A stretch of 6,405 nt of DNA from Chlorobiales bacterium. Its GTDB lineage: Bacteria; Bacteroidota; Chlorobiia; Chlorobiales; Chlorobiaceae. Location: assembly GCA_022360415.1 (NCBI GenBank), contig JAKSDB010000231.1:1-6405 (forward strand), written 5' to 3'. Each line of letters starts with the position of its first letter. The first letter of the stretch is position 1. The notes beneath the pieces were generated by a model. The model did no database searches and was not told the origin of the DNA. It saw only the letters and a program-made list of their open reading frames with translations. Both the position numbers and the translations under genes were made by a program. Of the stretch, positions 1 to 5,604 are shown piece after piece.

Positions 1-812
1 ACAGCTTCTTCGACGAGATGGTAGTTATCGAGCACATGGCGGAGAGTGATTTCTGCCAGACGGCTTGATGTAAAAGGTATTTTAGGCTTTGTAATCTCGG
101 CCATCAGCTCGGTGCCGGCTATGGTAAAACCTATTCTCAAACCCGCAAGGGCAAGCGCCTTTGACATGGTCCTCAACACAATGATGTTAGGTTTTTCATC
201 AAGCAGTGCCAGTGCCGATTCCTCCCGGGAAAATTCAACATAGGCCTCGTCTACAAGAACGATTGCGTCGACATCTCCCGCAATCAAACGTATTTCCTCA
301 ATCGAAAGAGATTTGCTGGTCGGGTTGTTCGGTGTGGAAAGCACGATAAAACCCGCTTTTTCATCTTTTGCTCTCCGTATGATACCCGTAACGTCGAAAC
401 TGAGATCCTCATGCATCGGAACGGCAACGATCTCCGCCTGGAGAAGAAGGGCAAGCTTCTCATAAAGGGAAAACGAAGGCTCGGGAATCACCACTTTGCT
501 TCCTTTGGAAAGACAAGCCAAGAAAATGGTATACAGCATTTCATTGGAGCCGTTGCTCATCATTACCGATTCGGGGGAAACGCCGACAAATTCCGCGTAT
601 GCCTGTATACCCCTGAAAGGAAATATCTCCGGATAACGGTTCCATGCCTCATGTTTGAATTCATCCAGAATAACGTCTTTTATCCATAAAGGCAGGTCAA
701 AAGGACTTTCGTTCTGGTTCAGTTTAATTTCAGCCTGTTGCCCCCCTTCGACCTTGTATGCCCCGATACGCTGCAAACCGGGATTCAGGAGACGAGAATA
801 ATCTTTATCCAT
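1..812 (-). CDS. hisC: Histidinol-phosphate aminotransferase, N-terminal part (runs off left edge)
   Basis: HisC is a cytosolic PLP-dependent class I/II aminotransferase of histidine biosynthesis; it transfers the amino group of glutamate to imidazole-acetol phosphate, giving L-histidinol phosphate. About 270 codons are visible, roughly three quarters of the usual 350-360; the C-terminus lies beyond position 1. The reading is MDKDYSRLLNPGLQRIGAYK at the start. Visible family marks are LNQNESPF (31-38), SNGSNEM (86-92) at the cofactor phosphate site, PNNPTS (161-166) with the PLP-ring Asn, VDEAYVEF (187-194) with the PLP nitrogen Asp, TMSKA with the Schiff-base Lys at about 218, and GLRIGF (224-229) with the phosphate-binding Arg. 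The ATG at 810-812 is preceded by AAGAGG (815-820 on the plus strand) only 2 nt away, unusually close, but no better in-frame start is visible. It is divergent from the sigma-like gene. The family assignment is secure; other class I aminotransferases are less likely because of the overall HisC pattern. Confidence 0.93.
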   Translation of the reverse strand, partial: MDKDYSRLLNPGLQRIGAYKVEGGQQAEIKLNQNESPFDLPLWIKDVILDEFKHEAWNRYPEIFPFRGIQAYAEFVGVSPESVMMSNGSNEMLYTIFLACLSKGSKVVIPEPSFSLYEKLALLLQAEIVAVPMHEDLSFDVTGIIRRAKDEKAGFIVLSTPNNPTSKSLSIEEIRLIAGDVDAIVLVDEAYVEFSREESALALLDEKPNIIVLRTMSKALALAGLRIGFTIAGTELMAEITKPKIPFTSSRLAEITLRHVLDNYHLVEEA

Positions 813-846
813 AACCTCTTAAAAATATTTAAGCACGGTACGCCAC

Positions 847-906
847 GGCATCTCTATTTATAGCTGGAACATGAAGATGAAGCGCGGAACAGATAAATAG
901 AGGCGC
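847..906 (+). repeat. Short degenerate copy (A) of the dispersed inverted-terminus repeat
   Basis: The left end GGCATCTCTATTTAT and right end ATAAATAGAGGCGC form a 10-bp perfect inverted pair (CTCTATTTAT/ATAAATAGAG) with imperfect flanks. They match the ends of the full copy at 6029-6165 (GGCACCTCTATTTATT ... AATAAATAGAGGTGCC). The segment just inside the right end, GAAG...GCGCGGAA, resembles GAAG...TCGCGGAA of the full copy, so the same orientation is likely. About 75 bp of the interior are missing, so this is probably an internally deleted remnant. It lies between hisC and the sigma-like gene, 35 bp upstream of the hisC start. Confidence 0.65.
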
Positions 907-997
907 ACTTTACCTCTCGTCAGAAGATAAAATACTGTTTTTTGTCCTCCCTTGTGCCGGTGAATATCCCTTTTTTACAGGATCGATCCAAAAAAAG

Positions 998-1023
998 TTG
1001 ATTTATTGTTTTTTTTTTATAAT
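998..1023 (+). promoter_or_regulatory. Possible promoter of the sigma-like gene
   Basis: A perfect TATAAT at 1018-1023 follows a run of ten T (1009-1018). The nearest -35-like hexamer is TTGATT at 998-1003, giving a 14-bp spacer, shorter than the usual 16-18. The hexamers are seen in the sequence; promoter function is inferred. Transcription would start near 1030, leaving a leader of about 30 nt before the start codon. Confidence 0.35.
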
Positions 1024-1060
1024 TTAAAAGAGGATAATATTAATCCTATTTAAGGAGGAG

Positions 1061-1486
1061 ATGATGATCAGGATAAGCAAAACGCCTTTAGACCTGCTAA
1101 ACGATATATACAGCATTGCATACTGGATGACCGGTAGTGAAAAAGCTTCGGGCGAGCTTGTAAACAGTACATACCGGAATGCAGATGTCAGCACAAGGGA
1201 AACAGATCTTCTTAAAATGTTCAGGGACAGTTACGTTGATCGTTACGGGCAGGATACCGGGCTGGGAATGAGTGAAGACGGAAATGGAACCACAAAATCA
1301 GTTCTCGGGAAGCTCAGGGAAAGAGCAGCCGATGTCAAGCTTTCAGTCCTTTTGTCGGAAATTTCGGGTATGAAGCATAAACAGATTTCCGAAATTATGG
1401 AACGGCCTGTCGATACCATCAGGCTCTGGCTCTTCTGGGGACGAAAACTACTTGTCAAAGACAGTTTGCTAAAAGCATCAGCATGA
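1061..1486 (+). CDS. Small divergent ECF-type sigma factor-like protein
   Basis: A 141-residue protein with the outline of an extracytoplasmic-function sigma-70 factor. Residues about 10-45 (LLNDIYSIAYWMTGSEKASG and on to ELVNSTYRNA) fit regions 2.1-2.2, compare the family pattern LYRLALRLTG...A.DLVQETF..A. LLKMFRDSYVDRYGQ fits the end of region 2 (family LF.IL.NTYID.YR). The C-terminal half, VLLSEISGMKHKQISEIMER followed by PVDTIRLWLFWGRKLL, fits the region 4 helix-turn-helix that reads the -35 element. It is shorter than typical ECFs (170-200 aa), mostly because the stretch corresponding to region 2.3 is reduced. Two consecutive ATGs exist (1061 and 1064); AAGGAGG at 1052-1058 is better spaced for 1064, so the protein is probably 140 aa. 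It is monocistronic, bounded by its own promoter and terminator, and no anti-sigma gene is adjacent. It could also be a sigma-like regulator that no longer initiates transcription. Its target is unknown. Confidence 0.7.
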   Translation: MMIRISKTPLDLLNDIYSIAYWMTGSEKASGELVNSTYRNADVSTRETDLLKMFRDSYVDRYGQDTGLGMSEDGNGTTKSVLGKLRERAADVKLSVLLSEISGMKHKQISEIMERPVDTIRLWLFWGRKLLVKDSLLKASA

Positions 1487-1501
1487 TGCGCCGCTCCACA
1501 C

Positions 1502-1534
1502 AAAAGGCCGTTCGTTTGAAACGGCCTTTTGTTT
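1502..1534 (+). terminator. Intrinsic terminator after the sigma-like gene
   Basis: An 11-bp perfect stem AAAAGGCCGTT (1502-1512) / AACGGCCTTTT (1520-1530) with a 7-nt loop is followed by GTTTT. It begins 15 bp after the stop codon. The A-rich upstream arm means it could also work on the opposite strand. Confidence 0.9.
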
Positions 1535-1603
1535 TATAAACATCGGCTTTATATTTATTTCTGAAAAACATACTCACAAGCCACGCAATCCCACAATTCT
1601 TAC

Positions 1604-2593
1604 ATGATAGTTATCACCGGAGGAGCTGGATTCATAGGCAGCGCAATGCTCTGGGAACTCAACAGACACGGCAGCAGGGAGATCATCATTGTCGATGATC
1701 TCGGCTCGACAACTACCGGCAAATGGCAAAACCTTTCTGGCCTTTCTTTCACCGACTTTATCCATAAAGACAAATTTCTTTCATTGCTCGCCGAAAACCG
1801 GCTGCCTGAAACAAGTGTTATCATCCACATGGGAGCAATAAGCGCCACAACGGAAACAGACGCTTCGCTCCTGATGGAAAACAACTATAATTACTCAAAA
1901 GAGCTTGCCCTGCACTGCGCTTCCCGGAACATCCGCTTCATCTACGCATCGAGCGCCGCCACATACGGGAATGGCAACAGAGGCTACAGCGATGAAGAGG
2001 AAAACCTCGATCAACTGAGGCCTCTCAACATGTACGGTTATTCAAAACATCTGTTCGATCTCTGGGCACGAAAAAACGGAATCCTTGAACACTCTGTCGG
2101 CCTCAAGTTTTTTAATGTATTCGGCCCGAATGAATACCATAAGGAAAATATGAGCAGCGTTGTTTTCAAGGCATTTCACCAGATAAAAGATAACGGTAAA
2201 GTTCAGCTCTTCGAGTCTCACAGAAGCGATTACCGCCACGGAGAGCAGATGAGAGATTTTATCTACGTAAAAGATTGCACTGCCCTTATGTTGTGGCTGA
2301 TTGAAAACAGATCGGTAAACGGTGTTTTCAACGTCGGAACGGGGCGCGCAAGAAGCTTCAAAGATCTTGTTGCCGCAACGTTTTCCGCTCTCGGGCTTGA
2401 GACGGAAACAGAGTACATACCAATGCCCGAAACGCTCCGCGATAAGTACCAGTATTTCACCCAGGCGGATACCGGCAAACTGAAATCCTACGGCTACACG
2501 CGACCGACGACCTCTCTCGAAGAAGGGGTAAGAGATTATGTATGCAACTATCTCGACAGCGATACGCCCTATTTCGATAACCATAATCCCTAA
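1604..2593 (+). CDS. hldD: ADP-L-glycero-D-manno-heptose 6-epimerase
   Basis: HldD (RfaD) converts ADP-D-glycero-D-manno-heptose to the L-glycero form, the activated heptose for the lipopolysaccharide inner core; it acts in the cytosol. The 329-residue product is an extended short-chain dehydrogenase/epimerase: Rossmann GGAGFIG at 6-12, IVDDL acidic end of beta-2 near 29-33, SSAATYG at 116-122, catalytic Tyr144-x3-Lys148 (YGYSK), then FFNVFGPNEYHK and TQADTGKLKSYGY. Motif by motif it follows E. coli RfaD (NNY.YSKEL, YASSAATYG, NVYGYSKFLFD, FNVYGP..GHKGSMASV), and the length is only slightly above the usual 310. The ATG at 1604 places the Rossmann motif correctly, but no Shine-Dalgarno sequence is visible before it. 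A weak promoter-like pair, TTGTTT (1529-1534) and TATATT (1550-1555), overlaps the tail of the preceding terminator. phoH follows after 14 bp. Confidence 0.93.
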   Translation: MIVITGGAGFIGSAMLWELNRHGSREIIIVDDLGSTTTGKWQNLSGLSFTDFIHKDKFLSLLAENRLPETSVIIHMGAISATTETDASLLMENNYNYSKELALHCASRNIRFIYASSAATYGNGNRGYSDEEENLDQLRPLNMYGYSKHLFDLWARKNGILEHSVGLKFFNVFGPNEYHKENMSSVVFKAFHQIKDNGKVQLFESHRSDYRHGEQMRDFIYVKDCTALMLWLIENRSVNGVFNVGTGRARSFKDLVAATFSALGLETETEYIPMPETLRDKYQYFTQADTGKLKSYGYTRPTTSLEEGVRDYVCNYLDSDTPYFDNHNP

Positions 2594-2607
2594 CAAAAGA
2601 CAATCGC

Positions 2608-3576
2608 TTGCTTAAGGAAAAACTTATAGAATTCGAGGGAATCGAACCAGTGATAGTTTTCGGCCCCCATGACACATGGCTGAAAAAGGTACGGGAAGAA
2701 TTCCCCGAAGCACAATTGACGGCCAGGGGAAACAAGCTTCTGCTCAGGGCCGAAGAAAACGAGCTCAGGCTTCTTGAGCAGATTTTCGGTGAAATGAGAT
2801 TTCTGGCAGACCAGCATGGAGAGATACTGGAAAATGACCTGAATGCCCTTCTCAGCCTCGCGTTTACTCCCCCGCCGCCCTCGTCATCTGGCAAAACCCA
2901 ACCCGTTGACAATGACGTCATAGTTGCCACAAAGGATTACGCAGTAAGAGCGAAAACAAACGGGCAGAGAAAAATGGTTTCCGAAGCAAAAAAGAACGAC
3001 ATTGTATTTGCTATCGGGCCCGCTGGAACCGGAAAAACTTATACCGCTGTTGCAATTGCCGTTGCCGCGTGGAAGAAAAAACAGGTCAAAAGGATCGTTC
3101 TTGCGAGACCTGCTGTCGAAGCCGGTGAAAACCTCGGCTTCCTGCCCGGCGATCTTGTCCAGAAGATCGACCCCTACCTCCGTCCGCTTTATGACGCTCT
3201 CCAGGACATGCTGACAGCCGAGAAACTCAGGGCACTGACCGAACAGCGGATTATCGAGATTGTCCCACTTGCCTATATGAGGGGTCGCACCCTGAACAAC
3301 TCGTTTATTATTCTCGACGAAGCACAAAACGCTTCAAACAAGCAGATGAAAATGTGCCTGACCAGGCTTGGCATAAATTCCAGGGCGATTATCACGGGGG
3401 ATGTCACGCAGATTGATCTCCCCCGTGAAGTTGAATCGGGCCTCAAGAATGCGAACACCATCCTTCAGGGAATCTCCGGGATAAGTTTTGTCTTTCTCGA
3501 CAAGTCCGACGTCGTCCGGCACAGGCTGGTACGCAATATTATCGACGCTTACGAGAAGGAAGAAGAAAAACAGTAG
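2608..3576 (+). CDS. phoH: PhoH family protein (ATP-binding, PhoH-like)
   Basis: A cytosolic P-loop ATPase of the PhoH/YbeZ family. YbeZ homologues are linked to RNA metabolism together with the YbeY endoribonuclease; the exact reaction is not settled. Of 322 residues, the N-terminal ~90 form the small KH-like domain typical of PhoH (IEFEGIEPVIVFGPHD ... LTARGNKLLL), followed by a Pro/Ser linker (88-95). The ATPase domain has Walker A GPAGTGKT (137-144), LARPAVEAGENLGFLPGDL (165-183), Walker B FIILDEAQ (233-240) and sensor-like TGDVTQIDLP (263-272). Length matches the family (~320). The only plausible start is TTG at 2608: an in-frame stop occurs at 2584-2586 and no ATG or GTG lies between, while the N-terminal domain is needed in full. 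No convincing Shine-Dalgarno is seen. The 14-bp gap after hldD suggests cotranscription and perhaps translational coupling. ybeY is not present in this window. Confidence 0.93.
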   Translation: MLKEKLIEFEGIEPVIVFGPHDTWLKKVREEFPEAQLTARGNKLLLRAEENELRLLEQIFGEMRFLADQHGEILENDLNALLSLAFTPPPPSSSGKTQPVDNDVIVATKDYAVRAKTNGQRKMVSEAKKNDIVFAIGPAGTGKTYTAVAIAVAAWKKKQVKRIVLARPAVEAGENLGFLPGDLVQKIDPYLRPLYDALQDMLTAEKLRALTEQRIIEIVPLAYMRGRTLNNSFIILDEAQNASNKQMKMCLTRLGINSRAIITGDVTQIDLPREVESGLKNANTILQGISGISFVFLDKSDVVRHRLVRNIIDAYEKEEEKQ

Positions 3577-3628
3577 ACGGAACTATGTCCATCCAATCAC
3601 TGTTAAACTTCCAAGGACTTTGAGTTAC

Positions 3629-3656
3629 TTGATCGCCTGAGCAATGATGTCATAAT
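3629..3656 (+). promoter_or_regulatory. Possible promoter of the first ferredoxin gene
   Basis: TTGATC (3629-3634) and CATAAT (3651-3656) are separated by 16 bp, in the 98-bp gap between phoH and the first ferredoxin. A start of transcription near 3663 would leave a leader of only about 12 nt, consistent with the lack of a Shine-Dalgarno sequence before the ATG at 3675. Hexamers are seen; function is inferred. Confidence 0.4.
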
Positions 3657-3674
3657 TCAGCAAAACACACAGCC

Positions 3675-3863
3675 ATGGCACACAGAATTACGGAAGAATG
3701 CACCTATTGTGCGGCCTGCGAGCCGGAATGCCCTGTAAACGCTATTTCAGCAGGGGATGACATTTACATAATAGATGAAAACGTCTGCATCGACTGCGAA
3801 GGTTATTTTGATGAGCCGGCATGCGTCGCTGTCTGCCCCGTCGACTGCATCTTCAAGGTGTAG
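3675..3863 (+). CDS. 2[4Fe-4S] ferredoxin, Chlorobium type (first of two)
   Basis: A soluble 62-residue low-potential electron carrier. In green sulfur bacteria such ferredoxins take electrons from the FeS-type reaction centre and pass them to ferredoxin-NAD(P) reductase and to the ferredoxin-linked enzymes of the reverse TCA cycle (pyruvate and 2-oxoglutarate synthases). Cluster ligands are C9-x2-C12-x2-C15-x3-C19-P and C38-x2-C41-x8-C50-x3-C54-P, with a ninth Cys at 58. Spacing in the second motif is one residue longer than in the downstream paralogue because of the GYFDEP loop, and the tail is IFKV instead of IVQG. The start MAHRITEEC aligns with the family start, so the ATG at 3675 is firm, although no Shine-Dalgarno sequence precedes it. 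It probably has its own promoter (3629-3656) and a hairpin after the stop. Which of the numbered Chlorobium ferredoxins it is cannot be decided here. Confidence 0.95.
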   Translation: MAHRITEECTYCAACEPECPVNAISAGDDIYIIDENVCIDCEGYFDEPACVAVCPVDCIFKV

Positions 3864-3896
3864 CGTGTCCTCGGTAGCTGGACACGAATCCTTTCT
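3864..3896 (+). terminator. Hairpin after the first ferredoxin, probable weak terminator
   Basis: A 7-bp stem CGTGTCC (3864-3870) / GGACACG (3880-3886) with a 9-nt loop begins right after the stop codon. The following AATCCTTTCTTATT is T-rich but has no clean T run, so termination may be partial or the hairpin may mainly protect the 3' end of the short mRNA. Confidence 0.5.
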
Positions 3897-3967
3897 TATT
3901 CCCCTGAAAAAAGATAACCTGCATCAACGCAACGACTATGCAACTGCATTGAGGTGTCGGGAAGATT

Positions 3968-3996
3968 TTGTCAGGCAAAAAAAAGTTTTATATTAA
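3968..3996 (+). promoter_or_regulatory. Possible promoter of the second ferredoxin gene
   Basis: TTGTCA (3968-3973) is followed after 17 bp by TATTAA (3991-3996); TATATT at 3989-3994 is an overlapping alternative with a 15-bp spacer. An A tract (3977-3984) lies in the spacer. Transcription would begin near 4003, giving a leader of about 65-70 nt. Function is inferred from sequence and position only. Confidence 0.4.
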
Positions 3997-4019
3997 CTTC
4001 CTGTTTTAAGGAAGGAGTT
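3995..4019 (+). promoter_or_regulatory. Inverted repeat at the start of the second ferredoxin leader
   Basis: AACTTCC (3995-4001) can pair with GGAAG-g-AGTT (4010-4019) with one bulged G and an 8-nt loop. It overlaps the predicted -10 and transcription start. It could be an operator for a DNA-binding protein or, if transcription starts upstream of it, a 5' stabilising hairpin. Neither role is demonstrated. The AAGGAAGGAG in the right arm resembles a Shine-Dalgarno sequence but no start codon is near. Confidence 0.3.
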
Positions 4020-4070
4020 CTTTCTACAGTTTTCAACCTTTTCCTGTAATTCTTAAGAGAGGAAGTGAAC

Positions 4071-4256
4071 ATGGCACTTTACATTACTGAAGAATGCACC
4101 TATTGCGCAGCCTGTGAGCCGGAATGCCCGACACAAGCGATCTCCGCCGATGATGACATCTATATTATCGATCCTAACACCTGCAACGAGTGCGAAGGTC
4201 TTGCCGAGCAGGCATGCGTCGCTGTCTGCCCCGCTGAGTGCATCGTGCAGGGATAA
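4071..4256 (+). CDS. 2[4Fe-4S] ferredoxin, Chlorobium type (second of two)
   Basis: A 61-residue low-potential ferredoxin, very close to the classic Chlorobium limicola protein (ALYITEECTYC at the mature N-terminus and CPAECIVQG at the C-terminus, from memory). It carries photosynthetic electrons from the reaction centre to NAD(P) reduction and reductive carboxylations. Ligands are C9-x2-C12-x2-C15-x3-C19-P and C38-x2-C41-x7-C49-x3-C53-P; C57 is an extra Cys. A GTG six bases upstream (4065) is in frame, but the ATG at 4071 is chosen because GAGG at 4059-4062 sits 8 nt before it and the mature protein starts ALY. It is a tandem paralogue of the gene at 3675, with a separate promoter candidate, a good ribosome binding site and a strong terminator, so it is probably transcribed alone and at high level. 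Confidence 0.96.
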   Translation: MALYITEECTYCAACEPECPTQAISADDDIYIIDPNTCNECEGLAEQACVAVCPAECIVQG

Positions 4257-4283
4257 GTGCATGACTGCATTTTCAGAATAGAT

Positions 4284-4318
4284 AAAGCGGCGGGCCTTGC
4301 CTGCCGCTTTTTTTGTTT
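4284..4318 (+). terminator. Strong intrinsic terminator after the second ferredoxin
   Basis: A 12-bp stem, AAAGCGGCGGGC (4284-4295) with GCCTGCCGCTTT (4299-4310), includes one G-T pair and a 3-nt loop. It is followed by TTTTGTTT. It lies 28 bp after the stop codon. Confidence 0.95.
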
Positions 4319-4374
4319 CCCCTGCCCTTTATCCTGTAAACGTTCTGGAAGAACAATTCGGTAACACTCATCAG

Positions 4375-4518
4375 GGCACCTCTATACATTGTCGTGAGCG
4401 GCTCGAATACAAGGCGATCGGAGCCGGAGAAACCGGAGTGTACAAGAGAGTACATGAGAATTTCGAGCACCGGTCAACGAAGTAGTCATGGTGCGCAGCA
4501 AATCACATAGAGGTTTCC
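4375..4518 (+). repeat. Dispersed repeat, copy B (about 144 bp)
   Basis: It is colinear with the copy at 6029-6165: GGCACCTCTAT at the left, then shared words TTGTC.TGAGCGGC, CAAGGCGA.CGGAGCC, GAGAAACCGGAGTGTACA, GAGTACATGAG, ATTTCGAGCA, TCAACGAAG, and ATAGAGGT near the right end. The right terminus (ATAGAGGTTTCC) has drifted, leaving only an 8-bp perfect terminal inverted pair (ACCTCTAT/ATAGAGGT). It lies between the ferredoxin terminator and the chlorophyll synthase gene, in the same orientation as copy C. It encodes no transposase, so it is a non-autonomous element or REP-like repeat. Confidence 0.85.
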
Positions 4519-4602
4519 ATAAAAATCGCTTGGAATTTGTGATATGCTGTACCGTTCTTTAGCTTTACGTGTTATTTTTACAACATCATAACCACAGCAG
4601 GA

Positions 4603-5604
4603 GTGAGCGATTTTTTCCTCAGAAAGCGTTCCGCTGATCGGCGGGAATACGGCAGGCAGCAAGAAACTTCTCTCAATGTCCGAAAACTGATTTCTCCGGG
4701 AAAGAGATCGGCAGAACACCTCTCGAAAATCACCCTGCTCATACGCTTCCTGAAACCTGTCACCTGGATTCCCGTCATCTGGAGCTTCTTGTGCGGTGCT
4801 GTTTCGAGTGGCGCCTTTGGCTGGCCGGATTTTCTCGGCATAAAGTTTTTCCTCGGCATCCTGCTTACCGGCCCGCTTGCAAGCGGAACCTGCCAGATGC
4901 TCAATGATTATTTTGACCGCGATCTGGATGAGATCAATGAACCGTGGCGCCCTATCCCGGGCGGAGAAATATCGCTCAGAAACGCGACGATACTGATAGC
5001 AGTCTGGTCCCTGCTCTCTGTTCTTGTCGGATACCTGATACATCCGCTTATTGCTCTCTACGTCATTATAGGGATCGTCAACGCACATCTCTACAGTGCC
5101 AATCCCATAAAACTTAAAAAAAGGCTTTGGGCCGGCAACATCATTGTAGCCTTATCCTATCTTGTCATCCCGTGGATTGCCGGAGAAATAGCCTATAGCT
5201 CCGGATTCACCCTGCAATCTCTTTTCCCTTCCCTCGTGGTAGCCGCTCTGTTTACGGTTTCGAGCACAGGAACCATGACCATCAATGACTTCAAATCCGT
5301 TGAAGGCGACCGGCAGATAGGAGTAAAAACACTGCCGGTAGCATTCGGGGAAAGAAATGCCGCCGTTATCGCCGCGGTATTGATAAATATCGGCCAGCTC
5401 ATGGCAGCCGGCTATCTGCTCATACTGGGAGAGAACTTGTTCGCCCTGATCGTCGCACTGCTTGTTATTCCCCAGTTTTATCTGCAATTCGATCTTGTCC
5501 GATCGCCGAAAACGATGGACGTACGTTACAATGCGTTTGCCCAGAACTTTCTGGTCGCAGGAATGCTCGTCTGCGCCCTCGCGATAAAAAGCTACAGATT
5601 ATGA
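4603..5604 (+). CDS. chlG: Chlorophyll / bacteriochlorophyll a synthase (ChlG/BchG type prenyltransferase)
   Basis: A membrane-bound UbiA-superfamily prenyltransferase that esterifies (bacterio)chlorophyllide with a C20 isoprenyl diphosphate, the last core step of pigment synthesis. Of 333 residues, LKPVTWIPVIW (50-60) is the family N-terminal signature. N101-D102-xx-D105-xxx-D109 (NDYFDRDLD) and ND229FKSVEGD236R are the two Asp-rich sites that bind Mg-diphosphate. NEPWRPIP follows the first. About eight or nine hydrophobic spans fill the rest. Green sulfur bacteria have three such synthases (BchG, ChlG, BchK). The C-terminal part (SLPVAFG-, AGYLL-, IPQ..-QF and DV.Y.A.AQ.FLV-like words) looks more like cyanobacterial ChlG than purple-bacterial BchG, so I prefer ChlG, but BchG is possible; BchK is unlikely. 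GTG at 4603 is the only ATG/GTG/TTG in frame before the domain, yet AGGAG (4599-4603) overlaps it, so the start is uncertain. It overlaps the next gene by 4 bp. Confidence 0.9.
   Translation: MSDFFLRKRSADRREYGRQQETSLNVRKLISPGKRSAEHLSKITLLIRFLKPVTWIPVIWSFLCGAVSSGAFGWPDFLGIKFFLGILLTGPLASGTCQMLNDYFDRDLDEINEPWRPIPGGEISLRNATILIAVWSLLSVLVGYLIHPLIALYVIIGIVNAHLYSANPIKLKKRLWAGNIIVALSYLVIPWIAGEIAYSSGFTLQSLFPSLVVAALFTVSSTGTMTINDFKSVEGDRQIGVKTLPVAFGERNAAVIAAVLINIGQLMAAGYLLILGENLFALIVALLVIPQFYLQFDLVRSPKTMDVRYNAFAQNFLVAGMLVCALAIKSYRL

Larger units (their letters stand above)
4257..4602. other. 346-bp intergenic stretch between ferredoxin and chlorophyll synthase
   Basis: No gene is supported here. From left to right it holds the ferredoxin terminator (4284-4318), a short unremarkable segment (4319-4374), repeat copy B (4375-4518), and an AT-rich leader (4519-4602) that must contain the promoter of the chlorophyll synthase gene. 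No convincing -35/-10 pair is seen in that leader; TTGGAA at 4530 and TTGTGA at 4537 are the best -35-like words but have no good partner. Confidence 0.6.

Noticed and set aside
46..689. Plus-strand ORFs at 46-243 and 411-689
   Set aside because: Both lie opposite the well-supported hisC reading frame on the minus strand.
2042..2596. 184-codon minus-strand ORF opposite hldD
   Set aside because: Antisense shadow of a well-supported gene, with no domain pattern or ribosome binding site recognised.
3864..4070. Possible small RNA or extra gene between the ferredoxins
   Set aside because: Only a short hairpin, a promoter candidate and a leader are seen; the one ORF crossing it (3775-3996) mostly shadows the first ferredoxin in another frame.
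4544..4591. 15-codon mini-ORF (ATG 4544) upstream of the chlorophyll synthase as a leader peptide
   Set aside because: No good Shine-Dalgarno, no attenuator-like hairpin and no amino acid bias; most likely chance.
4486..5088. 200-codon ORF on the minus strand opposite the chlorophyll synthase
   Set aside because: It lies antisense to a gene with clear family motifs, has highly charged low-likelihood composition and partly reads through repeat B.
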